Shown piece by piece: positions 50,106 to 59,166 of a stretch of DNA of 64,000 nt (within the stretch, counting starts at the first letter, position 1; each line of letters opens with the position of its first letter). The stretch covers positions 40,357 through 104,356 of the forward strand of contig NZ_PKQK01000008.1 in the NCBI RefSeq assembly GCF_002968835.1, written 5' to 3'. Source of the DNA: Paenibacillus sp. PCH8. GTDB taxonomy: Bacteria > Bacillota > Bacilli > Paenibacillales > Paenibacillaceae. The translations under genes and the position numbers were made by a program. The notes under the pieces are model-generated. The model was not told where the DNA came from. It did no database searches and worked only from the letters and a program-made list of their open reading frames with translations.

Positions 50106-51524
50106 TTAAAACGCAAATCCTATCTGGCCGTGTTGGTCCCTTATCACGCCTATATTGTCATTGTTCTTATGCTTCACCCCCGCAAATCTGCGGAAGAACA
50201 ACGAACTAATTTCGTTGGCAAAGGCACGGATTACACGGCCACATACACTTTGTCCAATCATCTCGTATATACGAGACATTGGAGTGTGCTCAGGGAATTT
50301 AAACCATGCTGGAATCTGGAAAATACGCCGTAATTCATTGATAGTCAAGAAACGCCATTGGTCGCCCTGTTCGTTTAGAACATAGGAGTTACTGGCACTA
50401 TGACTTCGATATCTTGCGGGTATGCATTGTAGTTCAGTACACTCTTCTGGTTTGACAAAGGTTTTATCCGTATTGCGATCTGCCCACGAGTTATTCTTCG
50501 CTTTCTTTCCTAGAAAACTATCCCACCAAGTTTTGACCGATTTCCATTCATGATCTGTTGCAGTGTCCAGGTACTCTTTTAATTTGTGTCTTCGGAATAC
50601 TGGAGCTTTTGGTTCACGGAATAGATCGAAGTCCTCTTTATCCTTAACAAAGAGTGTATAGGAACGCTTCCGATGCGCTATAGAACCAAAGTTATAACTA
50701 TCAATCGTGATAGGCCCAATCATATATGGATAATCAGGAGTCAAAAGTTCCTGAAGATTATGAAACACAGTAGATTGGTAGAAAGCCGGGACGTTCTCAG
50801 AAAAAATAACACGGGGATCCGCGGCTTTCAATATTTTATATGTTCCTAGGACAATGTTATCGAAATAACCTTGTCCGCCGTCTCCTATACTACTGTGTTC
50901 GGAACAATCCAAGGAGATGAAAGCTACATCAGCCTTAGCCACCGTGTTGCAATCTCTTAGATCACCATTGAATAGGTAGGAATAAGGAAAGTTCTCTTTG
51001 ATAACCTCCGCGCAATCTTCTTCGATTTCAACTTCCTGTACGGCCGTGTAGTATTGGCTATCTACAAACATGGAAGCTCCTATCCCAGATCCTGAACAAA
51101 CCGTTAGAAGGCGAATGCGTTCGTCTGATGACTCAAATGTTTCAGTATCGAATAAGCGGAATCGGAGTGGTCTCACAACAATCTCTGCATGCTGGCCATT
51201 GCGATATACACTTATTTCAATCTTATCCTGAATGCAAAGGATAGACGAAAATTTCGATCCGGATGTGTCCACAAGTGGACGTGGTTTGCCGCTAGTACGG
51301 TTCATTCTAGACGAAACGCTGACCTCATACACATCTTGTGTTTCATCGAATGGACTATTCCGGATCGTAATTTGCTTATTCATTTCATCGACTTGAACGA
51401 ATAGTTCTGATCCAGGTATCAGACCTGCAGCCTCACATACCATGTGTTGAAGCCACAAGCGTGGAGCATTATTCTTTTTACTTACCGTGTAGACTTTTTT
51501 TAAAGTCAATTTGCGATTATTCAT
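50106..51524 (-). CDS. dcm: DNA cytosine-5 methyltransferase with N-terminal extension
   Basis: From residue ~140 a C5-methyltransferase core is seen: motif I LLTVCSGSGIGASMF, motif IV FISLDCSEHSSIG (catalytic Cys in DCS rather than the common PCQ), motif VI VIFSENVPAFYQ and motif X IGQSVCGRVIRAFANEI. The N-terminal ~130 residues (EAAGLIPGSELFVQVDEMNK, ITIRNS) look like an AbrB/SpoVT-type swapped-hairpin domain, perhaps for DNA binding. It lies with a PAPS-reductase-like gene and a second Dcm, forming a modification block. Confidence 0.8.
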   Translation of the reverse strand: MNNRKLTLKKVYTVSKKNNAPRLWLQHMVCEAAGLIPGSELFVQVDEMNKQITIRNSPFDETQDVYEVSVSSRMNRTSGKPRPLVDTSGSKFSSILCIQDKIEISVYRNGQHAEIVVRPLRFRLFDTETFESSDERIRLLTVCSGSGIGASMFVDSQYYTAVQEVEIEEDCAEVIKENFPYSYLFNGDLRDCNTVAKADVAFISLDCSEHSSIGDGGQGYFDNIVLGTYKILKAADPRVIFSENVPAFYQSTVFHNLQELLTPDYPYMIGPITIDSYNFGSIAHRKRSYTLFVKDKEDFDLFREPKAPVFRRHKLKEYLDTATDHEWKSVKTWWDSFLGKKAKNNSWADRNTDKTFVKPEECTELQCIPARYRSHSASNSYVLNEQGDQWRFLTINELRRIFQIPAWFKFPEHTPMSRIYEMIGQSVCGRVIRAFANEISSLFFRRFAGVKHKNNDNIGVIRDQHGQIGFAF

Positions 51525-51648
51525 ATTTGAGTTTCCCCATAGGTGAGGAGGAATCCCCTCAACCTTATGGGGATTCCCTCCTTCCTATTCGTTAATTATG
51601 TTAACAACCAAACTGTGAGCCAGAATCTCTATTGGTTAGTTCCTGACT

Positions 51649-52647
51649 TCAACCAGCACTTTTCTTATAGGCGGGACTAGTTCTACCCCATTTCTCGCTA
51701 ATATAGCATTTCCACTCATCAAGCCACATGGCAAAATCTTTTTTATAGGTACTCCGTAGCAGCTCGTACACAGGGAACACGTCTCGTAAAGGCCGGCGGC
51801 TATAATGAAGGAAGGGAATACTCCTCATAATTTTTGATCCACTCGCCTGAACTTCGCGCAGCTGCTCATCAAACCAACAGGCCTTTAGAAAGGATAATGG
51901 CTCTTCTCGAATGATCTCGTCCCAATCCATACCGATTGCTCTGTCTGCTGAGCAATTGAATGGGCATAGATAGCAGCGAGATCTCCGTGTAGGGAAGTCA
52001 TTATCAATCAGGAACCTTATGCTATCATCTGTCGTTACGTTTTCCTCAACACTAAATCCAATGTCGATGATAAATCCCACGTGGTCTGGCATTTGCTGCC
52101 TTGGTCCTAGACCGTACAACTGTAATACAAGCTGCCTGGCTCTTTGTTTAACAGGTACAATCTTAAAATCGACTGTACACTGTCTCGGCATCAAACCACC
52201 CCGAATCATCTCTCCTGTCTCCGGATCTAACCGGTTGCAGTATACAGGAAGCTGAAAACGTTGATAGTCTGTATAAATGTAACGCATCAACATTTCCTCC
52301 AACCCACGCTCCATCGTATTATGTTGCGTTGTAATGAAGGGGGTGGTGTTGCCAACTTCCTGTTGCCTTTGACGCCACCAGGTTACTTGCTGATGAATAA
52401 ATTCCGGCTCAGCCCCTGTATCAGCGAATATGATAAAGTCGTAATGAATCAAACCTCTAAAGTGCTGTTCAAGTAAATGTGTTGACTGAGTACCGGCTCC
52501 AAAAGATAAAACATGAAATATCTTATCTCTTCCCTCTTCCTGGAATTGTTTAATTAGCTCCTCTTTGGATTTAAATAATCCATCTAGGTACTTCCTGTGG
52601 TCCGTATAATCGGTTTGGAATAGGTCAAGTTGTTTTTCTGTAGTCAT
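51649..52647 (-). CDS. PAPS-reductase/DndC-like PP-loop protein
   Basis: The PP-loop is FHVLSFGAGTQSTHLLEQHF, a variant of SGGxDS that binds ATP or PAPS; IIFADTGAEPEFIHQQVTWW follows. RQCTVDFKIVPVKQ and the Cys cluster CYLCPFNCSADRA are typical of the family, which includes adenylate-activating sulfurtransferases and DndC of DNA phosphorothioation. No cysteine desulfurase or DndD/E is in the window, so the reaction is open. GAGGGGGAGTCATC precedes the ATG. It lies 15 bases behind the large Dcm gene, so it is co-transcribed with it. Confidence 0.75.
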   Translation of the reverse strand: MTTEKQLDLFQTDYTDHRKYLDGLFKSKEELIKQFQEEGRDKIFHVLSFGAGTQSTHLLEQHFRGLIHYDFIIFADTGAEPEFIHQQVTWWRQRQQEVGNTTPFITTQHNTMERGLEEMLMRYIYTDYQRFQLPVYCNRLDPETGEMIRGGLMPRQCTVDFKIVPVKQRARQLVLQLYGLGPRQQMPDHVGFIIDIGFSVEENVTTDDSIRFLIDNDFPTRRSRCYLCPFNCSADRAIGMDWDEIIREEPLSFLKACWFDEQLREVQASGSKIMRSIPFLHYSRRPLRDVFPVYELLRSTYKKDFAMWLDEWKCYISEKWGRTSPAYKKSAG

Positions 52648-52662
52648 GATGACTCCCCCTCA

Positions 52663-54531
52663 TTACATACTAAATGCTAACTGTCCAGGTTCATGTTCTA
52701 CATATCTCTCCAGCGCTAAGTGGGTACCTGAGCCAACACAATGCTCTGGAAGATTTGCACGGACCAATGCTTTAGCAAACGGAGGTGGTACAGCATTTCC
52801 ACAACGTGCGACTTGATCTTTCTTGGAGTATTTAATTCCGTTAGCATCCTTGTTGATGATGTAATTTTTCGGGAAACCGTTGGCAGCAAAAAGTTCATGC
52901 GGCTCTAACATCCTCATGCCTATATCCACGATCTGATAATTCACGCCATGAATCGTAAGTAATCCAAACCGGTCTTTCGTTGTAATTGTATGGAGTGGCT
53001 CATTTAACGATTGTCCATTTTCCGCAGAACCATAGTATTTCACCAGGAAGGCTCGAACTTCTCCCACATGCAGACCGCCTGCTGTAATGGTAGGCATCGG
53101 CTGATTAACAGGCTGACCATCCTTACATGTTCCCCGAAGCTTTACAAGATGACTCGTTACTAAGGCGTTATGGTCTACTGTAGTGACCGTTGGTAGTGGA
53201 TCCCTTAAATTTGCACCAGGACCGGTGTAGTTTCCTCCGTAATGTTTAGCAAGAAAAGAGGCTACCAATTCTTGTTTATGTTCTCCGTGGACTTCAGTAT
53301 GATCAGAACAGTAATCCGAATTCTCTCCGGTTCCCATCTCACGAAGAGTTGGAGTCACCAGTAAGTGCTCTGTCTTGGTAGTGACAGTCGTAAGCGGATC
53401 TGTAATTCTATACTGCAGCCGATCTCCACCAAATCCAGTCTGACCGATCCGAGCAATATACGGGGTAACCACACTCCATCCATTTTTTGCAGTTATGGTT
53501 TTCAGAGGTTCTTTAATAGAGTCACAATAATGATGATTCGACCCGGCAAAGTTTACCCGCATTATAAATGGATCTGGAATGATGAAGGGATCTGGATTGT
53601 CTATAACGAATCGCTGAATACCACGTGCGATCCGGCGCTGAGTATTTTCAGCCAACTCTTTTTTTCTTTCAAAAATGGATGGACAAGGTATGGACCAGTC
53701 AATAATTTCCTCGGCCGTCCGCCATGGCTGTCGTTTACCTGATTGCACTTCCAAACTATCTGGTGCTCCGTGTGTTGGCTCTGGCCATACGATGGCTTCA
53801 CCATCGCAACGTGCAACCATGAATAAGCGTTTGCGAATTGTCGGTGCACCATAATCGCATGCCCGCAGCTCCCGCCATTCTACCTCGTAACCAAGGTAGC
53901 GCAGTGCATTTACAAAAGAGTTGAATGTTTGACCTTTCCGTTTCGGATCCGGAATCATGCTCCGTAGTTCAGGAGGAACCACTTCTCCCGGCGCGGAAAC
54001 TACGAGATCGAAGCCATCCTCTTCTTCTCGGTATACTTTTTTCAATATTCGCCCTGTTTCTTTATCACGCTCTGGAATAACTGGTCCCCAAGTAGTGAAC
54101 TCTTCCACATTCTCTAACATGATCACACGTGGTCTTACGGTAGCAGCCCATCTTACGGATACCCATGCGAGCCCGCGGATGTCTTTGTCTACCGGCTTCC
54201 CACCCTTCGCTTTACTGAAATGTTTGCAATCTGGAGAAAACCATGCCAGTGCAACTGGACGCCCTCTAACAGCCTTACGAGGGTCAACCTCCCACACAGA
54301 TTCACAATAATGTTCTGTTTCGGGGTGATTAGCTTTATGCATCGCGATTGCTGCTAAATCATGATTGATGGCAATATCTACACTACGTCCGATTCCCTCT
54401 TCTATTCCGGTACTCGCTCCGCCGCCACCGGCAAAATTATCAACAAAAATCTCAAGTGACCGGTCTACAACCTCCATGTGTCGAATGAATACGCGTTTCT
54501 TTCTTTTAACCGGCTGTAAAGCTAGACCCAT
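52663..54531 (-). CDS. dcm: Large DNA cytosine-5 methyltransferase with repeated recognition region
   Basis: Motif I is IFVDNFAGGGGASTGIEEGI, motif IV WFSPDCKHFSKAKGG (catalytic Cys), motif VI VIMLENVEEF, motif VIII region IRKRLFMVARCDG and motif X CGNAVPPPFAKALV. Between VIII and IX lies a stretch of five copies of a ~45-60-residue repeat with core EPLKTITAK, DPLTTVTTK, DPLPTVTTV, QPMPTITAG and EPLHTITTK, each followed by an L-V-T strand. It probably forms the target-recognition domain. Start behind GGAGG; the leader 54549-54615 carries nested hairpins. Confidence 0.9.
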   Translation of the reverse strand: MGLALQPVKRKKRVFIRHMEVVDRSLEIFVDNFAGGGGASTGIEEGIGRSVDIAINHDLAAIAMHKANHPETEHYCESVWEVDPRKAVRGRPVALAWFSPDCKHFSKAKGGKPVDKDIRGLAWVSVRWAATVRPRVIMLENVEEFTTWGPVIPERDKETGRILKKVYREEEDGFDLVVSAPGEVVPPELRSMIPDPKRKGQTFNSFVNALRYLGYEVEWRELRACDYGAPTIRKRLFMVARCDGEAIVWPEPTHGAPDSLEVQSGKRQPWRTAEEIIDWSIPCPSIFERKKELAENTQRRIARGIQRFVIDNPDPFIIPDPFIMRVNFAGSNHHYCDSIKEPLKTITAKNGWSVVTPYIARIGQTGFGGDRLQYRITDPLTTVTTKTEHLLVTPTLREMGTGENSDYCSDHTEVHGEHKQELVASFLAKHYGGNYTGPGANLRDPLPTVTTVDHNALVTSHLVKLRGTCKDGQPVNQPMPTITAGGLHVGEVRAFLVKYYGSAENGQSLNEPLHTITTKDRFGLLTIHGVNYQIVDIGMRMLEPHELFAANGFPKNYIINKDANGIKYSKKDQVARCGNAVPPPFAKALVRANLPEHCVGSGTHLALERYVEHEPGQLAFSM

Positions 54532-54548
54532 TAAACCATCCTCCGTTT

Positions 54549-54615
54549 CGAGACAAAAAAAATGGACACAAAAAAAGGCATACGGGTCCCGTATACCTAT
54601 TTGTCTCCATTGTGT
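54549..54615 (-). promoter_or_regulatory. Nested hairpin leader before the large Dcm gene
   Basis: Inner hairpin GGCATACGGG/CCCGTATACC (54578-54597) with seven T on the minus strand, enclosed by ATGGACACA/TGTCTCCAT (54562-54570 with 54602-54610) and eight more T. The core 54561-54610 is repeated with one change at 57752-57801. Confidence 0.7.
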
Positions 54616-54769
54616 TTGACTCTATATGTATTGCTTAATAAGCGTCTCCCTCATTGACTGCAACGACTGTGCTTCAATGAAAATTATTCATGAATTCGTA
54701 ATAGCATTAGTTTATCAGATTTATCATCTTTTGAACACGAGAAGCCTACTGAGTAACTTGTAGACATGT

Positions 54770-54883
54770 ATGGTCCCTTCCTTTTACAGACGTATGCTTT
54801 TAAAAGGAGCGAGAGAAATACTTCAAGTCGATGATGCTGTCTTTATAAGTGATGAAACGGAACTGCTTCAGCATCGATCCTAA
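54770..54883 (+). CDS. Possible 37-residue peptide
   Basis: An ATG-initiated frame encodes MVPSFYRRMLLKGAREILQV and ends DETELLQHRS. The sequence is protein-like, but no ribosome site precedes the ATG (a second ATG at 54794 also lacks one). It may be a remnant. A good terminator follows at 54905-54938. Confidence 0.3.
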   Translation: MVPSFYRRMLLKGAREILQVDDAVFISDETELLQHRS

Positions 54884-54904
54884 CTGATAGGATCAGCAGT
54901 TGTT

Positions 54905-54938
54905 AGAGCTGTCCTTTATTGGGACGGCTCTTTATTTT
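54905..54938 (+). terminator. Rho-independent terminator
   Basis: AGAGCTGTCC (54905-54914) pairs with GGACGGCTCT (54922-54931), followed by TTATTTTTTT. Confidence 0.75.
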
Positions 54939-55069
54939 TTTGTCCATTGTATGTGCCATAAGAGTATTCTCATGAAAAAAGCACGTACCGATTGAATACC
55001 GGCACGCGCTAGTAAGATAAAGCTCTTATATGCTTTTGGCTGACAGGCTTACACCTTAACTAACCTGTC

Positions 55070-55339
55070 TCATGTGTTTTCTAAGTTTTCCCCCAAATAC
55101 TTCTCATCGCAGCCAGTGTCGTACCAGTCTTCAGACTCAGCTGGACGATACCAAATTTCTCCTTGTATCCCTGTCTCTATAGAACCATCATGTATGCTCT
55201 TATATTCATACTCGACGCCATCTACATCGATATTATTGAAATATCTAGCATGACAGTCTTCAACATCAAAACTGGTTTTTCCACCAAATGCTAATGAGAT
55301 CGCCTTTTCTAATTCTTGTACTTCAAGGATATTTTCCAT
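55070..55339 (-). CDS. Hypothetical acidic protein, 89 aa
   Basis: A soluble beta-rich protein (FNNIDVDGVEYEYKSIHDGS, IWYRPAESEDWYDTG). Start MENILEVQ follows GGGAGAGACTTTG. It lies at the end of the minus-strand run containing the dam-like gene. Family unknown. Confidence 0.5.
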   Translation of the reverse strand: MENILEVQELEKAISLAFGGKTSFDVEDCHARYFNNIDVDGVEYEYKSIHDGSIETGIQGEIWYRPAESEDWYDTGCDEKYLGENLENT

Positions 55340-55396
55340 CAAAGTCTCTCCCTAAACTCATTTTATTAACTCCAGTGACTCATGAATCATAAGCTG

Positions 55397-55732
55397 CTAT
55401 AACACAGGGATATTAACGTAATCGATTGTGGAATCAAGCAACATGGCCCCGTTTTCCAGGTTTAATGTAACGAGTTTAGCTCGTACTTTGTAGTGATTTA
55501 TTGGATCGACAAGAACAAAGAATTTGCCCATCCAGTTCCAGGAAACATCCATTTTATTTAATCTAGCTTCAATTTCTTCTTTAGTTAACTTCCACTCTTT
55601 AAAATAAAGATTCACGATGTTGTGTATGACACAGTTCTCGTTTATACACACCTCTGCAGAAGTAAATCCACTTTCCGTTTCTAAATACTCCATTGTTTCC
55701 ATCTCTTCTCTACAGTAAATACATCTTGGCAT
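55397..55732 (-). CDS. Zinc-ribbon-like protein, 111 aa
   Basis: The N-terminus holds CIYCREEM, and CINENCVIHN follows 25 residues later, a four-Cys zinc ribbon. The C-terminal 70 residues are alpha/beta (EWKLTKEEIEARLNKMDVSW). AGGAGGAACACT precedes the ATG. It follows the Dam-like gene by 33 bases. Function unknown. Confidence 0.5.
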   Translation of the reverse strand: MPRCIYCREEMETMEYLETESGFTSAEVCINENCVIHNIVNLYFKEWKLTKEEIEARLNKMDVSWNWMGKFFVLVDPINHYKVRAKLVTLNLENGAMLLDSTIDYVNIPVL

Positions 55733-55765
55733 AGTGTTCCTCCTGTTGTGACTTCTATTTCTATT

Positions 55766-56596
55766 TTAAAAAAGTGGGATTTGAGTATTCTGCTCCGGTA
55801 AATAGTTCATGAAGACATACTCGGTTTCATTCCGTCGTGTTTGTCCTAACTCAGCTTTTGCTACCGTCCCCACTTTTGAATTAAAGGTTAGACAATGCCA
55901 GTCCTTATACAGGTCCAATATTAGCGGATCACCATAATAAGTCACCATGGCCTTTCCCTTAATGTTGTTTAACATATCTGCAAGCTGAATATGCTCATTA
56001 AATGCTCCCTTATAATAGTGCTCCCGGTTTTTGTACGGCGGATCGATGAAGAAAAAAGTTCTTTCAGAGTCATACCGTTTGATGATTTCCTTATAGTCCA
56101 GGCACTCGATCATTACTCTGCTGAATCTTTTCTCAAACTCATGCAACTTACTTACCGCGTTTTGATAATCATTTGCTGTGTTTTTGATCTTTCCAGATCG
56201 CCAGCCGCTCTTAATACCATTAGCGGGAATGATGCATTGCCGGAGTAAGTAAAACCACCGGACTGCTCGCTCGAATGGGTCTGTAGGTAGCTGCTCATAC
56301 TGCCATCGTTCAAATAAGCTGCGGCTTGTTGGGAGTGAGCTAAGGTTTTCAATTAGTTCTGCTTTATGGGTACGGAGTACCATAAGGAAATTAATCAATT
56401 CTTCATCCGTATCGTTAAAGACTTCGACCGTGCTTCTTTTTTTCCCAACAGTCATATGGGCACCCCCACCAAATACATCAGCCCAGCAATGATGTTCCGG
56501 AATTAATGGAATCAAATCACGCGATAAAAAGTGTTTACCTCCAAACCATCGAATTACACTATCAATTCTATTTACATCTACATAAGATTTTGTCAT
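55766..56596 (-). CDS. dam: D12-class DNA adenine N6-methyltransferase
   Basis: Motif I is IRWFGGKHFLSRDLIPLIPE with WADVFGGGAHMTVGK, and the catalytic motif IV is FFFIDPPYKNREHYYKG. This order (FGGK, then FxGGG, then DPPY) defines the Dam/D12 class, which methylates adenine in short sites such as GATC; the actual target is unknown. Length 276 aa is typical. The start MTKSYVDV is preferred over the upstream ATG, which overlaps GGGAGAG. No cognate endonuclease is adjacent, so it is probably an orphan. Confidence 0.9.
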   Translation of the reverse strand: MTKSYVDVNRIDSVIRWFGGKHFLSRDLIPLIPEHHCWADVFGGGAHMTVGKKRSTVEVFNDTDEELINFLMVLRTHKAELIENLSSLPTSRSLFERWQYEQLPTDPFERAVRWFYLLRQCIIPANGIKSGWRSGKIKNTANDYQNAVSKLHEFEKRFSRVMIECLDYKEIIKRYDSERTFFFIDPPYKNREHYYKGAFNEHIQLADMLNNIKGKAMVTYYGDPLILDLYKDWHCLTFNSKVGTVAKAELGQTRRNETEYVFMNYLPEQNTQIPLF

Positions 56597-56831
56597 TTCC
56601 ATCTCTCCCGTTTCCGTATCATGTGTTATCGATCCGGAAATAGGCAGGACTCTCTTTGTCCTCTTACGCTTTCTCGAAGGCCGCGTAAGTGCTACTTATC
56701 CCTCTATGGGGAGCTCGCCTGAAGGGGCTACAATGAACCTCTAAATGAACTACATCGTCCATTCCTTCATCACACCTGTTAGTAGAGAGGATGGGGTATT
56801 TTCATAATCCTATTATTCATATAGTCCACCT

Positions 56832-57719
56832 TTATTTTATGAGTGCGATTTGGGTACGAAACAAGGCTTCGCTAATTCTGTTCTCAATTAATCGGACATA
56901 GCCCTTCTTGATCAAGTAACATGTGAACTTAGCAATGCTCTTTCCATACTTATTTTTATATAATTCGAACTGTTTGTTTTTATGAAGATCAGATAGCGTC
57001 TCTTGATACTGAAGAAAATGCTGAAGTTCCCCTTTGGGATCTTCCTCTTTCATTGCATACTCAAAATCTCGATAAGCTTTATCTTCATCTTTCTTTTTTT
57101 GCCGGAGTCCTCCGAGAAGCTTCTTCAATTCCTCCACATTGGGCTCAACACCATACAACTGAGCTGAACTGCCGTATGTGTTGATAATTTTGCTGGCTTC
57201 CGAAGGGGACAATTCACTAATTAAAGAAGAGATATTCCACTTTTCTCGTTGAACTTCTTTAAATCGCCTTTGCTCCAGCTCATCACTTATTAGCATTTCA
57301 TAGTAAGTAGGCTTTGTTCCTAAAGGAACGCCATCTGCATACAGTCGATAAGAAATATTATTCTCATCTAACAACTGTCTCAGAGGATCTGCCAACGTTC
57401 TACCTGCGTGAATCTCTACGAACACAGCTTCTCCCATGGAATGGACGTGAGCTAAGATTTCCTTTGCGAACACATTGGCATCACTAGCTCTGGGGTGATT
57501 TTTTTGCTTAGGATAGGGTTCGATCACCTCTTGGTAAGGGATGATTCGATTTTTATAGAAGCTTAAGAAGAATATATCTTCTGTTGGAAAGCTTCTTGTC
57601 TCCATGTACTGAATCACCGTATTGATCCACCGACTCATCTTCCCTTGGTAGAAAAGGTGGGCAGGCATAGCCGTATCCGGGCGAGCGGAGGATTCAGTAA
57701 TCAAAGCAATCCTTCTCAT
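56832..57719 (-). CDS. DUF6884-like protein with helical C-terminus
   Basis: The N-terminal 115 residues (RRIALITESSARPDTAMPAH, LFYQGKMSRWINTVIQYM, FFLSFYKNRIIPYQEVIEPY) follow the pattern of DUF6884 proteins ('CSxxK-APAxxLYxGxLF...ISAxxGLV...xxIxPYD'). The remaining ~190 residues are helical and charged, unlike the short family members. Related proteins occur near DNA-modification genes in phages, as here. The start MRRIALIT follows AAAGGAGACG; the leader has nested hairpins. Confidence 0.5.
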   Translation of the reverse strand: MRRIALITESSARPDTAMPAHLFYQGKMSRWINTVIQYMETRSFPTEDIFFLSFYKNRIIPYQEVIEPYPKQKNHPRASDANVFAKEILAHVHSMGEAVFVEIHAGRTLADPLRQLLDENNISYRLYADGVPLGTKPTYYEMLISDELEQRRFKEVQREKWNISSLISELSPSEASKIINTYGSSAQLYGVEPNVEELKKLLGGLRQKKKDEDKAYRDFEYAMKEEDPKGELQHFLQYQETLSDLHKNKQFELYKNKYGKSIAKFTCYLIKKGYVRLIENRISEALFRTQIALIK

Positions 57720-57737
57720 ATCTACATCGTCTCCTTT

Positions 57738-57803
57738 TTTGGACACAAAAAAATGGACACAAAAAAAGGCATACGGGTCCCGTATACCTATCTGTCTCCA
57801 TTT
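57738..57803 (-). promoter_or_regulatory. Nested hairpin leader before the DUF6884-like gene
   Basis: The 50 bases 57752-57801 equal 54561-54610 except one position. Inner hairpin, seven T, outer stem, then TTTTTTTGTGTCC before the ribosome site. An upstream promoter candidate (TTTTCA, 17 bases, TAAAAT on the minus strand) lies near 57900-57930. Confidence 0.7.
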
Positions 57804-57980
57804 TTTTGAATCAGTATCTTTTAGCTGTTAAGCGACTCAATCATTGCATGCTCAGTTTTGGGGCAGCAAGGAAAACTAATAAAATAATCGTAATATTTTT
57901 ATTTTAGCAAACAGAAAGCAATTTGAAAAGTTTTTCGAATGATCAGATCAAGATTACATGAAAAGTTATCTATGATACAA

Positions 57981-59087
57981 TTAGCCTTTAAATCTTAACT
58001 GGGCCTCGGCCATCCCAAATGCATTCCATAGTCCATCAAATACAGGCTTGAGGGCAAGCCCGATTTCCTCGGGACTTCTAGTTGAGAAGTTTTTTGGATC
58101 AATTAGAACTTCCGGTAGAGTAATCTTATCTTCACTCAAAGGCCATGTATCCATAAAGGAATCTGGACTAGAAATAAAAATAAGATTTTGTACACCATAG
58201 AATGAGCAAATAAGGTAAAATGGTTCGCTGATCTCCATGATGTCATAGTTGGAAAGCTGTCGATGTAGAGCTTGAATGAGCTGTCTTTCAAAAGCATACG
58301 CAGCAATCGTTAAATTGTCTGTCATGCGTACAGTCGACAATTCAATAACTCCATTTCTGAAGATTTGCATTCGTGCTTCGCCCTTATTTGATTCGGAATA
58401 TAAGCCATGTATATTGATTCGAGGGTCGCCACCCGCTGAAGCAATAGGGGTCAGATTTACTTTGCTAATTAGATTTACGTCCAGAGTATACTGATTTTCG
58501 AAGCAAGATAAGGGAAGTAAGTGAGCAAGGAAGAATGGAACATCTCTGTATGAATTAAATGTGGTTAAAACTCTTTCCTCTTTGAAGAGCTCGTACTTCT
58601 TGGAAAATTCCGTTGTTCCTAAGAACATTTCACGTAGTTCGTGTACATCTAAAGGGAACTTCCCATTCGACTTTCTAGAATAAAATTGATTATTTTGTTT
58701 TACTCTGTGAGGGCGGGACCAACTACGATAAGCCCTGATTAAAATGACGTAATGTTTGGGGGATACTTCAAAAGGTTTGATATCATATCGTGCAAGTCTA
58801 GGCTCGAGACCATTGTGTAGAATTTGATTAAGGTTTAACATATATGCATCAATATCGTCCGCCTTGATACCTGGAGTAGAAGTAGGATCTCCTTCCGCCT
58901 CTTCGATCCCTAAGTAAAAATCTCCTCCGAACGCATTTGCAAAAGAAGAAATTGCTGCACAAAATTGCTCAGATCGAACCATCTGGGATTTATATTCGAT
59001 GGTCCCCCCTTCTTTCACCTTATTAGTAATTAGAGCTTCAATATCACTTAACTCAATAAGTTCAATTTTTTTTGCGAATGTACTCAT
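57981..59087 (-). CDS. Schlafen/AlbA_2-domain protein
   Basis: Residues about 25-140 form an AlbA_2 (Schlafen AAA_4) domain: TIEYKSQMVRSEQFCAAISS, FANAFGGDFYLGIEEAEG, and SRPHRVKQNNQFYSRKSNGK as the basic strand. The remaining ~230 residues are a separate alpha/beta domain not recognised. AlbA_2 proteins are nuclease- or nucleic-acid-binding-related and frequent in defence islands. The start MSTFAKKIE follows AGGAGG. It stands next to the modification block and a broken small gene. Confidence 0.72.
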   Translation of the reverse strand: MSTFAKKIELIELSDIEALITNKVKEGGTIEYKSQMVRSEQFCAAISSFANAFGGDFYLGIEEAEGDPTSTPGIKADDIDAYMLNLNQILHNGLEPRLARYDIKPFEVSPKHYVILIRAYRSWSRPHRVKQNNQFYSRKSNGKFPLDVHELREMFLGTTEFSKKYELFKEERVLTTFNSYRDVPFFLAHLLPLSCFENQYTLDVNLISKVNLTPIASAGGDPRINIHGLYSESNKGEARMQIFRNGVIELSTVRMTDNLTIAAYAFERQLIQALHRQLSNYDIMEISEPFYLICSFYGVQNLIFISSPDSFMDTWPLSEDKITLPEVLIDPKNFSTRSPEEIGLALKPVFDGLWNAFGMAEAQLRFKG

Positions 59088-59166
59088 CACATTTCCTCCT
59101 TCAGGAAGTAATTAAGAAAGTTATCAGAAGCTCTCTTTATAAAAAATTCTTCAATGGTATTTCGCC

